Assembly: GCA_963732335.1 (NCBI GenBank)
Contig: CAVSZO010000052.1
Span: 62,001-126,000, forward strand
Direction of reading: 5' to 3'
DNA: 64,000 nucleotides
Source of the DNA: Desertimonas sp963732335
GTDB lineage: Bacteria > Actinomycetota > Acidimicrobiia > Acidimicrobiales > Ilumatobacteraceae
This document shows, one piece after another, positions 16,220 through 25,659 of the stretch. The position numbers and the translations under genes are program-made. The notes beneath the pieces were generated by a model that made no database searches, had not been told where the DNA came from, and saw nothing but the letters and a program-made list of their open reading frames with translations. Each line of letters begins with the position of its first letter. The stretch's first letter is position 1.

Positions 16220-18079
16220 TCAGCGAGGGAGGCTGGAATTGCGTTCGAGGATCACGACCGTGCGGGCAGCGACGTCGTACGTCGCCGCCGTGACGGTTGG
16301 CGCATCGGCCGGCTCGACGATGTCCTCCGGCGGAGGGAACGACGTGTCGACGACGCGCACCCACGGTCCCGCCGCCTCGATCGTGAACGTCGCCGGCTCC
16401 CAGTGGGCATTGGCGATGACGTAGAGGTCGCCGATGTGCCACGCCAGTGAGCGCGATGCGTCTCCGGTGTCGGGTGGTCCGGAAGTCCCGAACCACTGCA
16501 CCGCGTCGCCCCACCACATCGGTTGGGCGAGTTGCTCGTGGCGATGGCGCAGATCGAGCAGTCGGGCGACGAAGCGCTCCAAGTCGGCGAACTCGTCGCG
16601 TCGCATCCAGTCGACCCACGACGTCGGATTGTCCTGGTTGTAGGCATTGTTGTTGCCACCCTGGGTGCGCCCGAACTCGTCGCCCATGGCCACCATCGGG
16701 GTGCCATGCGACATCGCCAGCAGGCACCAGGCGTTGCGCAACTGGCGTCGCCGCAGCGCCAGGACGTCGGCAGGGGCGCCGTCGTCGCCTTCGAACCCGC
16801 AGTTCCACGAGCGGTTGTCGCTTGCACCGTCGCTGTTGGCGTGTCCGTTGGCCTCGTTGTGCTTGCGGTCGTAGGCGACGAGGTCGTACATCGTGAAGCC
16901 GTCGTGGCAGGTCAGGAAGTTCACCGTCTCCGTCGGGGCGTCGAACACATCAGGGCTGCCCTGAATGCGCTGGATCAAGGTGGCGACACGTCCACCTTCA
17001 CCGCGGAGAAAGCCGCGAACGTCGTCGCGGTAGCGGTCGTTCCACTGCATCCAGCCCCGGCCGGGCCACGCCGGCCCGAGCTCATGGGTGCCAGCGGCAT
17101 CCCACGGCTCGGCCACCATCCTCACGCCGCGGAGAGTCGCCCACTCGTCGAGCCGAGCGATGAACGGCCGGTGACGGCTGAGCACGGGGGCGAGGTCGAA
17201 GCGGAAGCCGTCGGCGCCGAGGTCGGCGAAGCGGTCGAGCGACATGAGGATGACGTCCTGGGCAGCCGCCGACGAGGTGTCGATGTCGTTGCCGCACCCT
17301 GTCGTCTCGATGTATGAACCGTCGGTGTCGAGGCGGTAGTAGTCGCCGTCGGCGAGTCCGCGGAAGCTGTACGTGGGGCCGCTCGCGTCGACCTCGGTCG
17401 TGTGGTTGTAGACGACGTCGATCCACACCTCGAGGTCGCGGTCGTGGGCTGCGGAGATCAGCTCGGCCAGCTCGCCGGCGGCGTCGTCGCCGGCCGCGTG
17501 CTGCCGGTGCACGGCACCGAAGGCCAGCGGCATGTATCCCCAGTAGCTGCCTTCCTGGGGGTCGTTCTGGTGAATCGGGAGCAGTTCGAGGACACTGAAG
17601 CCGAGAGCTGCGATGCGATCGAGGTCGCCGATCAGGGCGCGGTAGGTGCCGGGTGCGGCGGTCGCCGGCTTCGTCACGGTCATGCCGCGCACGTGTACCT
17701 CGTAGATGACCGGGGCGCGGCTCGACCGGCGGAGCGGCCGTGGCGACGGCCACGGAGTCGCCCGGGCGAGCGGCGATTGACCGGAGTTCGGGACGCCACG
17801 CATGCTCGCGGCTCGTCGGCTGTGCCCTGGAGGGAACACGACCTCCGTCGCCGAGGGGTCGAGCAGCACCTTGGAAGGGTCGAAGCGGCCATCATCGCCG
17901 TCGGCGACCAGTCCGTACAGCGTGCCCTCCGGTACCTCGCCAACCCAGTCATCGCCATCGCGCCCGAGCGACCGATGCTCCATCTCCGCGGCGCCATCGT
18001 CCGTGAACGTCACAAGGATCAGTGACGTGGCCGCCGGGAGCGAAGATGCGAACGGGCCAGGTGGACATCGGGCCGGCAC
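16220..18079 (-). CDS. glgX: Glycogen debranching enzyme (GH13, GlgX type)
   Basis: This GH13 isoamylase-like enzyme cleaves alpha-1,6 branches of limit dextrins. All four conserved regions are seen: DVVYNHT (I), GFRFDLAP with the nucleophile Asp (II), AEPWD with the acid Glu (III) and FLTCHDGFT (IV). NNNAYNQDN and DEFGRTQ are typical of GlgX. At about 619 residues it is slightly short, with a reduced N-terminal CBM48 region, so the start (GTG, complement 18079) may lie elsewhere. It diverges from coxD with only 36 bp between them. Confidence 0.88.
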   Translation of the reverse strand: MPARCPPGPFASSLPAATSLILVTFTDDGAAEMEHRSLGRDGDDWVGEVPEGTLYGLVADGDDGRFDPSKVLLDPSATEVVFPPGHSRRAASMRGVPNSGQSPLARATPWPSPRPLRRSSRAPVIYEVHVRGMTVTKPATAAPGTYRALIGDLDRIAALGFSVLELLPIHQNDPQEGSYWGYMPLAFGAVHRQHAAGDDAAGELAELISAAHDRDLEVWIDVVYNHTTEVDASGPTYSFRGLADGDYYRLDTDGSYIETTGCGNDIDTSSAAAQDVILMSLDRFADLGADGFRFDLAPVLSRHRPFIARLDEWATLRGVRMVAEPWDAAGTHELGPAWPGRGWMQWNDRYRDDVRGFLRGEGGRVATLIQRIQGSPDVFDAPTETVNFLTCHDGFTMYDLVAYDRKHNEANGHANSDGASDNRSWNCGFEGDDGAPADVLALRRRQLRNAWCLLAMSHGTPMVAMGDEFGRTQGGNNNAYNQDNPTSWVDWMRRDEFADLERFVARLLDLRHRHEQLAQPMWWGDAVQWFGTSGPPDTGDASRSLAWHIGDLYVIANAHWEPATFTIEAAGPWVRVVDTSFPPPEDIVEPADAPTVTAATYDVAARTVVILERNSSLPR

Positions 18080-18115
18080 GCTACCGGCCAGGATTGCCTG
18101 GGTAGCCTGCGGTGA

Positions 18116-19044
<929 letters not shown>

Positions 19045-19048
<4 letters not shown>

Positions 19049-20199
19049 GCGAGCGAATCGACCTCCAGAGCCCGCGCCCGACGGTGGCGGCCCGGCTGAG
19101 CGTCTCGTTCGCCAACGTCCTACGTGGACTCGGGGTCGACACGCCGGTCAGTGCCGTGGTGTCGTTCACCGAGGCGCTCGGCGCCGTCGGTCTCGGCCAG
19201 CGCGCCGACGTGTACTGGGCAGGGCGAGCGACGCTCGTTCGCCGACCGGAGGACGTCGACGCCTACGACCGGGCGTTCGCCGCCTTCTTCGAGGCGTCGT
19301 TCAGCACCATCGAGGCAGCGCCCCCGAGCGAGCCGGTCACGCTGGCGATCGACTCCGATGACGACGACGGCACCTCTTCCGGCGACCGGCCACCGGACCG
19401 CGACACCGTCGAGTTGCGCTACAGCATCGCCGAAGTGCTGCGTCACCGCGACTTCGCCGACTATTCCGCCGACGAGCTCACCGAAGCCCGTCGGTGGATG
19501 TCGACGCTGCGGGTCACTGGCTCGCCACGGCGTTCGTTGCGGCTCACGCCGACGCGTGAGCGGACTCGTCGTCCAGATCTCCGGCGCACGGTGCGCGCCG
19601 CCGTGCGCACCCGTGGCGACCCCATCGAACGGCACTTCCGGCGACCGGCCACCAGGTACCGCCGCATCGTCGTGCTCCTCGACATCTCCGGGTCGATGGA
19701 GCCCTACGCCCGGGCGCTGCTGCGCTTCGTTCAGGCAGCCGTCGCCGGCCGCCGGCGCGTCGAGGCGTTCACGCTCGGAACCCGACTCACCAGGGTGACC
19801 CGGGAACTGTCCAGCCACGATCCCGACCTCGCCCTCGCCCGCGCCACCGAAGCCGTGGCCGACTGGTCCGGCGGCACCCGCCTCGGCGACGGGCTCGAGG
19901 CGTTCAACCGGGAGTGGGGGGTCCGTGGCCTTGCTCGGGGTGCCGACGTCGTTGTTCTCTCCGACGGTTGGGACCGCGGCGATCCGGACGAGCTCGCCGA
20001 GCAGATGCAGCGGCTCGCCCGGGTCGCCCACCGGTTGATCTGGGTCAACCCGCTGAAGGTGTCGCCGGGGTATGCACCGCTCGCTCGTGGAATGGCTGCC
20101 GCCTTGCCGTACGTTGACGAGTTCGTGGAGGGACACTCGCTCGATGCCCTCGAACGCCTCGTTGGCGTCTTGAACGAGAGCGAGAAGCGCCGTGCGTGA
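19045..20199 (+). CDS. coxE: VWA-domain protein, CoxE-like
   Basis: This is an intact protein of 384 residues. The C-terminal von Willebrand A domain has a MIDAS motif LLDISGSM (DxSGS at residues 213-217), with the later Thr in SGGTRLGDGL and Asp in VLSDGWDRGD completing the metal site. The N-terminal half is helical with an acidic linker near 103-120. CoxE works with the MoxR ATPase CoxD in maturation of molybdenum hydroxylases. The start overlaps the coxD stop and the end overlaps the next gene by 8 bp, so the genes form one tight operon. Confidence 0.88.
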
Positions 20200-20509
20200 C
20201 CTGCTCGACGACATCGATCGCTGGCGCGGCGCGGGCAAGCGGGTGGCAGTTGCTCGTGTCGTCGACGTCGAGGGCTCCGGGCCGCGTGGTCCGGGCGCGG
20301 CGATGGCCGTCAACGAGGACGGCGAGGTGGCCGGCAGTGTCAGCGGTGGCTGCGTCGAGGGGGCCGTCGTCGCCGAGGCCCTGGCCGTCCTCGCCGGCGA
20401 GGCCGAGCCGCGGGTCGTGACGTTCGGCTACTCCGACGACGAGGCGTTCAGCGTCGGCCTGACGTGCGGCGGAACGATCCACCTGTTCCTCGAGGAGTTG
20501 AATTGGTAG
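20192..20509 (+). CDS. XdhC/CoxI N-terminal domain protein
   Basis: This short protein of 105 residues corresponds to the XdhC_CoxI domain: VEGSGPRGPGAAMAV, then GSVSGGCVEGAVV and LTCGGTIHLFLE at its end. In many bacteria this domain is fused to the Rossmann domain; here it is a separate gene that stops at 20509, with the Rossmann part encoded by the next, overlapping gene. XdhC proteins bind the molybdenum cofactor, support its sulfuration and insert it into xanthine dehydrogenase-family enzymes. The start is GTG 20192, inside coxE. Confidence 0.82.
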   Translation: MRDLLDDIDRWRGAGKRVAVARVVDVEGSGPRGPGAAMAVNEDGEVAGSVSGGCVEGAVVAEALAVLAGEAEPRVVTFGYSDDEAFSVGLTCGGTIHLFLEELNW

Positions 20510-21308
20510 GCCTCTACGTCGAGCTCGCCAACCGACTACGAGCCGAGCAGCCGGTCGCCCTCGTGACGGTCGTGAGCGGACCGCAGACTGGCGCCAAGCT
20601 GCTCGTCTCGCCGGACACGTCCGACGATCGGGACGCTCGGGGATCCGGAGCTCGATCGGGTGGCGGCGCGTGATGCGCTGGCCGAGCTCGACGCGGCGCG
20701 CTCAGGCGTCCGCCACTACGGACCGCACGGCGAGACGACGCCGGAGGACCTTGCCGACTCCCCGGTGATCGAGGTGTTCGTCGACTGCCATGCCGCCCCG
20801 CCGCAGATGTGGATCTTCGGGGCCGTCGACTTCACCGCTGCCCTGGCCAAGGTCGCCAAGCTGCTCGGCTACCGCGTCACCGTGTGCGACGCCCGCGAGG
20901 TGTTCGCGACCCGCCGGCGCTTTCCGATGGCCGACGAGGTGCTCGTCACCTGGCCGGCACCGCTGTTCGCCGAGCGGGGTCAGAGCCTTGGTGCCCGCGA
21001 CGCCGTGTGCATCCTCACCCACGACGCCAAGTTCGACGTCCCGGCGGTCGTCGGGGCGCTCGGCGACGAACGTCGGCTACATCGGGGTGATGGGCAGCCG
21101 GACGACGCACAGCAAGCGGCTGGCCCGCCTCGCCGAGGCCGGCGTCAGCGACCCGGCCCAGCTCGATCGGCTGATGTCGCCGGCCGGTCTCGACATCGGT
21201 GCCCGCACCCCCGAGGAGACGGCGATCAGCATCTGCGCCGAGATCATCGCCACCCACACCGGGCGATCCGCGCCGTCGCTCCGGGACGGCGCCGGCCCGA
21301 TCCACTGA
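20503..21308 (+). CDS. XdhC/CoxI-family protein with Rossmann domain (frameshifted)
   Basis: From a probable TTG start the protein reads YVELANRLRAEQPVALVTVV, a second XdhC-type N-terminal segment. The XdhC_C Rossmann domain follows (WIFGAVDFTAALAKVAKLLGY, DAREVFATRRRFP, then YIGVMGSRTTHSKR and ARTPEETAISICAEI). Two frame changes are needed, near 20612-20624 and 21062-21066; both flanks are conserved, so these look like sequence errors. Together with the 105-residue gene it forms a two-gene XdhC module for cofactor insertion into CoxL. The end is at 21308. Confidence 0.8.
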
Positions 21309-21310
21309 CT

Positions 21311-21358
21311 CTGGGCGAATTCCCGTGTCAGGGGCTGACGACCGAATGCTTCGCCCAG
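21311..21358. terminator. Inverted repeat between convergent genes, possible bidirectional terminator
   Basis: CTGGGCGAA (21311-21319) and TTCGCCCAG (21350-21358) are perfect 9-base inverted arms separated by 30 bases. They lie directly between the xdhC stop and the convergent NlpC/P60 stop. No T-run follows. The position suits a bidirectional terminator, though the loop is long. Confidence 0.4.
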
Positions 21359-21394
21359 ATCGGCCGCGTGGCACGGATCTTCCCCAGTTGCGGG

Positions 21395-22090
21395 CTACTT
21401 CGTCGGGTCGCCGTAGCGGAGGCCCTGGGCGCGGTCCTCGGAGGCCATCCACAGCTCGACGTCGTTCTCCGGGTTGGAGGCGTGGACGAACGCCTGGGGC
21501 ACGCCGAGGTACATCATCACGTGCCCGGGGTACTGGGCGAGGTCGCCCGCCTTGGCCGTGGCCATCTCGCGGGCTTCGGCCTCGGAGATCTGCGAGCCGC
21601 TCTGGCGGGTGAGCTGGAACCCGGCCTCGCTCCAGGCGTAGAACATCAGGCCGGAGCAGTCGAACCCGACCCCGGGTTCCGACGTGGCGCTGCGGTACTC
21701 GACGCCGAGCTGGGTGAGGGCCGTGAGCAGCGCCGTCTGATGGGCGTCGTCGGTGGCCAACCACGCCGCCGACATCTGCAACTGGCTGACGCCCATCTCG
21801 CCGGCTGTCGCCGTTGCGGTGTTCTCGAGGGCGGTGAGGTAGGCGCTGCGGTCGTCCGACCCGGCGACTGCCTCCTTGGCGTCGAGCGCCTTGGCGGCCA
21901 GGGCAGCCACGCGGGGAGAGTGAGGATCGCCGGCGATCTCGGTAGGCGCCTCGGCGAATGCCGGAGAAACAGGACCGGTCGTCAGGCCGGCGCAGACGAT
22001 GGCAGCGACGCCGATACCGACGGCGAGCTGCCGCAGCGGACGTCGGGCGCGCCGCCCTGAATTTGGGCTCTTGCTGGTGAAATGCTTCAA
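21395..22090 (-). CDS. Secreted NlpC/P60-family peptidoglycan hydrolase
   Basis: This is a 231-residue exported hydrolase. A basic N-terminus with a hydrophobic stretch (about residues 20-46, ending PAFAEA) forms a signal peptide. A helical linker follows, then the NlpC/P60 domain with GFDCSGLMFYAW (catalytic Cys), GHVMMYLG (catalytic His) and VHAS. It would cut peptide bonds in the cell-wall stem peptide. The start codon appears to be TTG at complement 22090. Its 5' region holds a hairpin and a pair of direct repeats, while the gene itself sits convergent to the xdhC genes and is unrelated to them. Confidence 0.85.
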   Translation of the reverse strand: MKHFTSKSPNSGRRARRPLRQLAVGIGVAAIVCAGLTTGPVSPAFAEAPTEIAGDPHSPRVAALAAKALDAKEAVAGSDDRSAYLTALENTATATAGEMGVSQLQMSAAWLATDDAHQTALLTALTQLGVEYRSATSEPGVGFDCSGLMFYAWSEAGFQLTRQSGSQISEAEAREMATAKAGDLAQYPGHVMMYLGVPQAFVHASNPENDVELWMASEDRAQGLRYGDPTK

Positions 22091-22120
22091 GGCTCTTGTC
22101 TCTGGTGTTGTGGTCGCCGC

Positions 22121-22212
22121 CCTCGCCGACAGAGGCGAGGAGCCACGAGCCAGGGCAATGAGACCTCAAACCTAACGACATCGGACTGAAACAAACAACT
22201 CCGAACGACATC
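22121..22212 (-). promoter_or_regulatory. Leader region of NlpC/P60 gene: hairpin, candidate promoter and direct repeats
   Basis: Read on the minus strand, TTGTTT and TAGGTT are spaced by 18 bases and could be -35 and -10. Downstream of them is a perfect hairpin, CCTCGCC-6-GGCGAGG (22121-22140). Flanking the promoter are two 12-base direct repeats, CCTAACGACATC (22171-22182) and CCGAACGACATC (22201-22212), exactly 30 bp apart, as expected for a regulator bound on one face of the DNA. The regulator is unknown. Confidence 0.35.
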
Positions 22213-22298
22213 ATTTCGTAAACATCCTGTTACCCAACTCGCGATCTGGCTGTGACGGGCGTCGCTCGGCGCGCCTGGTGCGCCAGACTCCGGGAGTG

Positions 22299-22896
22299 AT
22301 GCCGTCCGCCGCCGTCGCCATCGTCCTCGCCGCCGGCGAGGGCCGCCGCTTCGTCGGTCCGCACCACAAGCTCGACGCCGAGATCGACGGACGCAGCCTG
22401 CTCGGCCGCGCCCTCGACGCCGCCATCGCCAGCGGCATCGGACCGGTCGTGCTCGTCGTCGGCGACGGCGCCGACCGACCCGTTCGCACGGTCATCCCGG
22501 ACGACGTCGTCACCGTCGTCAACCGGCGGTGGCGCGACGGCTCGGCGACGTCGCTGCAGGCGGGGCTCGCCAGGGCAGCCGAGCTCGCCGCGGACACGAG
22601 CCGTCATCGCCCTCGCCGATCAGCCGTTCATCACCGCCGAGGCATGGCGGGACGTCGCCGCGGCCGACGCCGCCGTGGCAGTGGCGACGTACGCCGGCGT
22701 GCGCGGCCACCCGGTGCAGCTCCGGGCGGACGTGTGGCCGCTGCTCCCGACCGTGGGCGACGAGGGGGCCAGGGCGGTGATGCGCCTTCGACCTGATCTC
22801 GTCCGTGAGATACCGTGCCGAGGATCAGCCGTTGACATCGACACCGTGGAGGACCTGCGCAGATGGCAGAACAGCTCGTCAACGAGTTCACCGTGA
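22299..22896 (+). CDS. MobA/MocA-like molybdenum cofactor nucleotidyltransferase (frameshifted)
   Basis: The N-terminal nucleotidyltransferase signature IVLAAGEGRRFVGPHHKL (LAAGxGxR...K) is followed by VVNRRWRDGSATSLQAGL. After a frame change near 22595-22602 the chain continues ALADQPFITAEAW and GVRGHPVQLRADVWP, giving about 195 residues. MocA attaches CMP to molybdopterin to form the cytosine dinucleotide used by CoxL-type enzymes. The context (coxG next, overlapping) favours MocA over the GMP-adding MobA. One indel error is likely. ATG 22299 is preferred over GTG 22278 or 22296. Confidence 0.75.
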
Positions 22897-23609
22897 ACCG
22901 CCCGATCGACGAGGCATGGGCGGTGATCACCGACGTCGAGCGGATCGCCACGTGCCTTCCGGGCGCCGAGCTGCAGGAGATCGAGGGCGACGTCTACCGC
23001 GGCGTCGTGAAGGTCAAGCTCGGGTCGATCACACCGCAGTTCAAGGGGCAGGCGACGTTCATCGACCGCGACGACCCCGGACATCGGGCCGTGCTCAAGG
23101 CGGAAGGGCGGGACACTGGCGGGCGCGGGAATGCGGCCGCCGAGATCACCGCCGAAGCCGAAAGCCTGTCCCCCACCAGCACCCGATGCATCGTGACGAC
23201 CGACCTGCACATCACCGGCCGTGTCGCCCAGTTCGGACGCGGCATCCTCGGCGACGTGTCGAAGAAGCTGATGGCCCAGTTCGCCAGCAACCTCAACACG
23301 ATGCTCGACGAGCAGGGGTCCGAAGCCTCCGTGGCCGGAAACGGCGACACCGGCCAGCCCGCCGCGGCCGGCGAAGAGTCCTCCGTCACGAGCGCCGACA
23401 TCGCCGGCGCTCAGCCGTCCGCGACCACCGACCTGCCGCCCGCCGGCGCCGAGCAGTCGGGCCCGCAGCCTCGTGTCCGCAAGATCGAAGGCCCCGCCAC
23501 CGAGCCCGTCGATCTCGCCGGGGTGGCCGGTCCGGCGATCCTCAAGCGCCTCGCCCCGCTGCTCGCCGCGTTGGTCATCGTCCTCATCTTGTTCCGGCGA
23601 CGCCGCTAG
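22863..23609 (+). CDS. coxG: CoxG-like SRPBCC protein, membrane anchor of CO dehydrogenase
   Basis: This is an intact protein of 248 residues. The N-terminal CoxG/SRPBCC fold is recognisable from the start FTVNRPIDEAWAVITDVERIATCLPGAEL-like block (FTVNRPIDEAWAVITD then CLPGAEL) to GRGILGDVSKKLM. A Ser/Ala/Pro-rich linker (about 155-225) leads to a C-terminal hydrophobic anchor LLAALVIVLILF followed by Arg residues. CoxG is known to recruit CO dehydrogenase to the membrane so that electrons reach the quinone pool. The ATG start lies inside the end of the MocA-like gene. Confidence 0.9.
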   Translation: MAEQLVNEFTVNRPIDEAWAVITDVERIATCLPGAELQEIEGDVYRGVVKVKLGSITPQFKGQATFIDRDDPGHRAVLKAEGRDTGGRGNAAAEITAEAESLSPTSTRCIVTTDLHITGRVAQFGRGILGDVSKKLMAQFASNLNTMLDEQGSEASVAGNGDTGQPAAAGEESSVTSADIAGAQPSATTDLPPAGAEQSGPQPRVRKIEGPATEPVDLAGVAGPAILKRLAPLLAALVIVLILFRRRR

Positions 23610-23628
23610 GACCTGGCGGCTGGCGCCG

Positions 23629-24566
23629 ATGCCCGTGGCCACGAACGTGGACGCCGACGACGACCGCGTCACCGAGCTCCTCGGCCGCCGGCCCGCCGGT
23701 CGCTACGAGGTCGTCGTTCGCGACCACACCGGCAGCCCGGTGGTCATTCGCAACGCCCCGTTGCTCGACGACGGAACGCCGATGCCGACGCGCTACTGGC
23801 TCGTCGGGCGCGACGAGGTCGGCGGCCGTCAGCCGGCTCGAAGCCGCCGGCGGCGTTCGCGCCGCGGAAGCGGCGGTCGACGCCGGTGAGCTGGCGGCCG
23901 CCCACGCCCGCTACGCCGCCGAGCGCGACGCCGAGATCCCGGCCGGACGCCGAACACCGACCAACAGGCGGTGTGGGTGGCACGCGTCAGGGTGTCAAGT
24001 GCCTCCACGCCCACTACGCCTGGCACCTCGCAGGAGGTGACGACCCGGTCGGGCGCTGGGTCGCCGAGCAGCTGTCGTCGGTGATGTCCGTCGACATCGC
24101 CGAAACGATCACCGTTCGCTACGGGAGCCGCCTCTCGTCGTTGCCGACGACGATGAGCGAGCTGCTCGCCGAGCTCGACGACGCCGATCCGCCGTCGCCG
24201 CAATCACTCACCAATGCCATCGGCGCGATCACCGACGACGTCGACAACCTGCTGCGCGAGCGACCCGACGTCGCCCAGCCCGACATGCTCGAGCTCAGCG
24301 GCGACGAGGCGTGGCACCTCGCCATCGTCGAGCGCGGCGAGGCCCCCGACACCGCCGTCGATCGCCTGCCGTTGGGGCGCGACGACCTCGAGGACCTGTT
24401 CCGCACGCTGGCGACCGAGCGGCGCGGCGACCGCCTGCACAATCCGGCCCTGCAGGCTGATCGAGTCGACTCGATCCTGGCAACCTGCTGTGCCGTGCTG
24501 GCGATCATGCGCAGGCTCCAGTTCGGCACTGCTGCCGCAATCCGTCCCGCGAGCCCAGTTCACTGA
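23629..24566 (+). CDS. DUF501 protein with C-terminal Ppx/GppA-like region (frameshifted)
   Basis: The first part is DUF501: LLGRRPAGRYEVVVRD, VVIRNAPLLDDGTPMPTRYW, then SRLEAAGGVRAAEAAVD and GVKCLHAHYAWHLAGGDDPV. It continues without a stop into about 170 residues with ELSGDEAWHLAIVERG, DDLEDLFRTLATERRGDRLHNP and ADRVDSILATCC. This resembles the tail of exopolyphosphatase (Ppx/GppA) proteins, which often neighbour DUF501 in actinobacteria; that similarity is my reading, not proven. Two frame changes (near 23820 and 23950) are needed. The function of DUF501 is unknown. Confidence 0.6.
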
Positions 24567-24571
24567 CCCCG

Positions 24572-25219
24572 ATGCGCCACCCGTCCGGACGTCCGACGAT
24601 CCCGTCGCCGCTGCGCCTCTACGGCAGCCGGGTGATGCTGCGACCTCTCGTCGCCCAGGACTTCGCTGCCTGGCGGGAGGTCCGGCAGCGCAACGAGGCC
24701 TGGCTGACGCCGTGGGAGCCGCGGCGGCCACTCCCCCAGTTCGACCCGACCGTCAACCGCGAGGCCTTCGTCTCACGCTGCGCGGCTCGCGAGCGCGATG
24801 CCGCCGCCGGGCTGTCGTTCGGCTTCGGGTTGTTCGTCGACGACCGCGTGTGCGGCGAGGTCAACGTCAACCATGTCTTGCGCGGCGCCCTGCAGACCGG
24901 GACGATCGGCTACTGGATCGACGAGCGCTACGCCGGCCGGGGCCTCGTCGCCGAGGGTGTCGTCGTCGTCTTCGAGTTCGCCTTCGAGCGGCTCTGGATG
25001 CACCGGTTGGAGATCAACATCGTGCCGCGCAATGCCAACAGCCGGCGGGTCATGGAGAAGCTCGACATCCGCACCGAGGGCGTCGCCGTCCGGATGCTCG
25101 AGATCAACGGGGTCTGGGAGGACCACGTGCGCTACGCCATCACCGCCGAGGAGTGGCAGGAGCGCGCCGATGAGCTCCGCCAGCGTTGGCTCGTCGCTGA
25201 CCCGAGCGTCTCGCGCTAG
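24572..25219 (+). CDS. GNAT-family N-acetyltransferase, RimJ-like
   Basis: This is an intact protein of 215 residues. The acetyl-CoA binding motif A reads GYWIDERYAGRGLVAEGV, and the RimJ/RimL-type motif NIVPRNANSRRVMEKL follows. An N-terminal LRPLVAQDFAAWREVR block is typical of ribosomal-protein alanine acetyltransferases. It probably acetylates a protein N-terminus or a small amine; the substrate is not fixed by sequence. It follows the DUF501 gene by 5 bp, so the two are likely co-transcribed. Confidence 0.85.
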   Translation: MRHPSGRPTIPSPLRLYGSRVMLRPLVAQDFAAWREVRQRNEAWLTPWEPRRPLPQFDPTVNREAFVSRCAARERDAAAGLSFGFGLFVDDRVCGEVNVNHVLRGALQTGTIGYWIDERYAGRGLVAEGVVVVFEFAFERLWMHRLEINIVPRNANSRRVMEKLDIRTEGVAVRMLEINGVWEDHVRYAITAEEWQERADELRQRWLVADPSVSR

Positions 25220-25250
25220 GCGACTTCGCGGCGGCGGGCGGCAGCCCGGC

Positions 25251-25586
25251 TCAAACAGCTCGCTCGACAACCTCCGGTTGTCGAGCGAAAGCCTGGGCCT
25301 TCGCTTGGCGCACCTTCGTGCGCCGTTTCCACATCTTCAGCTTCCAGTGTCGACGTCCGCGCGAGCGGTTGAGCAGTTTGCTCCGGGCCACCTCGGGATC
25401 CCGATGGTGCTCGGGCTTCCACGCTGCCCCGGGCTCGTGCACGTCGGCCGGATCGACTCCGGCACTGACCTGCGACGCCACGCTGGACAGCTCGACGTGG
25501 ATGCGATGCCGCTCGCCATGCGCGTGCGCCCGCAGCTCTTGCTTGGCGGGCACAGGCAGATCTGCGTCACGATGACGCTGGCTCAT
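25251..25586 (-). CDS. Small basic hypothetical protein
   Basis: This 111-residue protein is rich in His, Arg and Lys, with a strongly basic C-terminus (WKLKMWKRRTKVRQAKAQ) and no membrane segment. I do not recognise a family. A perfect ribosome binding site, GAGGAGG, lies 7 bases before the ATG at complement 25586, which is good evidence that the frame is translated. Upstream, GCACCC and GGGTGC (25603-25608, 25615-25620) form a small hairpin in the leader. The basic tail might bind nucleic acid, but this is a guess. Confidence 0.55.
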   Translation of the reverse strand: MSQRHRDADLPVPAKQELRAHAHGERHRIHVELSSVASQVSAGVDPADVHEPGAAWKPEHHRDPEVARSKLLNRSRGRRHWKLKMWKRRTKVRQAKAQAFARQPEVVERAV

Positions 25587-25659
25587 GCGCTACCTCCTCG
25601 TTGCACCCGGGGGTGGGTGCCGTTTCCTGGATGTGGCTGTTGCCTGGCGTCACTCTACC

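Noticed and set aside
20503..21308. Programmed ribosomal frameshifting in xdhC and other genes
   Set aside because: The frame changes lack slippery sequences, go in both directions and affect many unrelated genes, which fits sequence error better.
22091..22260. A c-di-AMP (ydaO-type) riboswitch before the NlpC/P60 gene
   Set aside because: Such switches often precede actinobacterial cell-wall hydrolases, but I found none of the conserved ydaO core motifs in the leader, only a simple hairpin.
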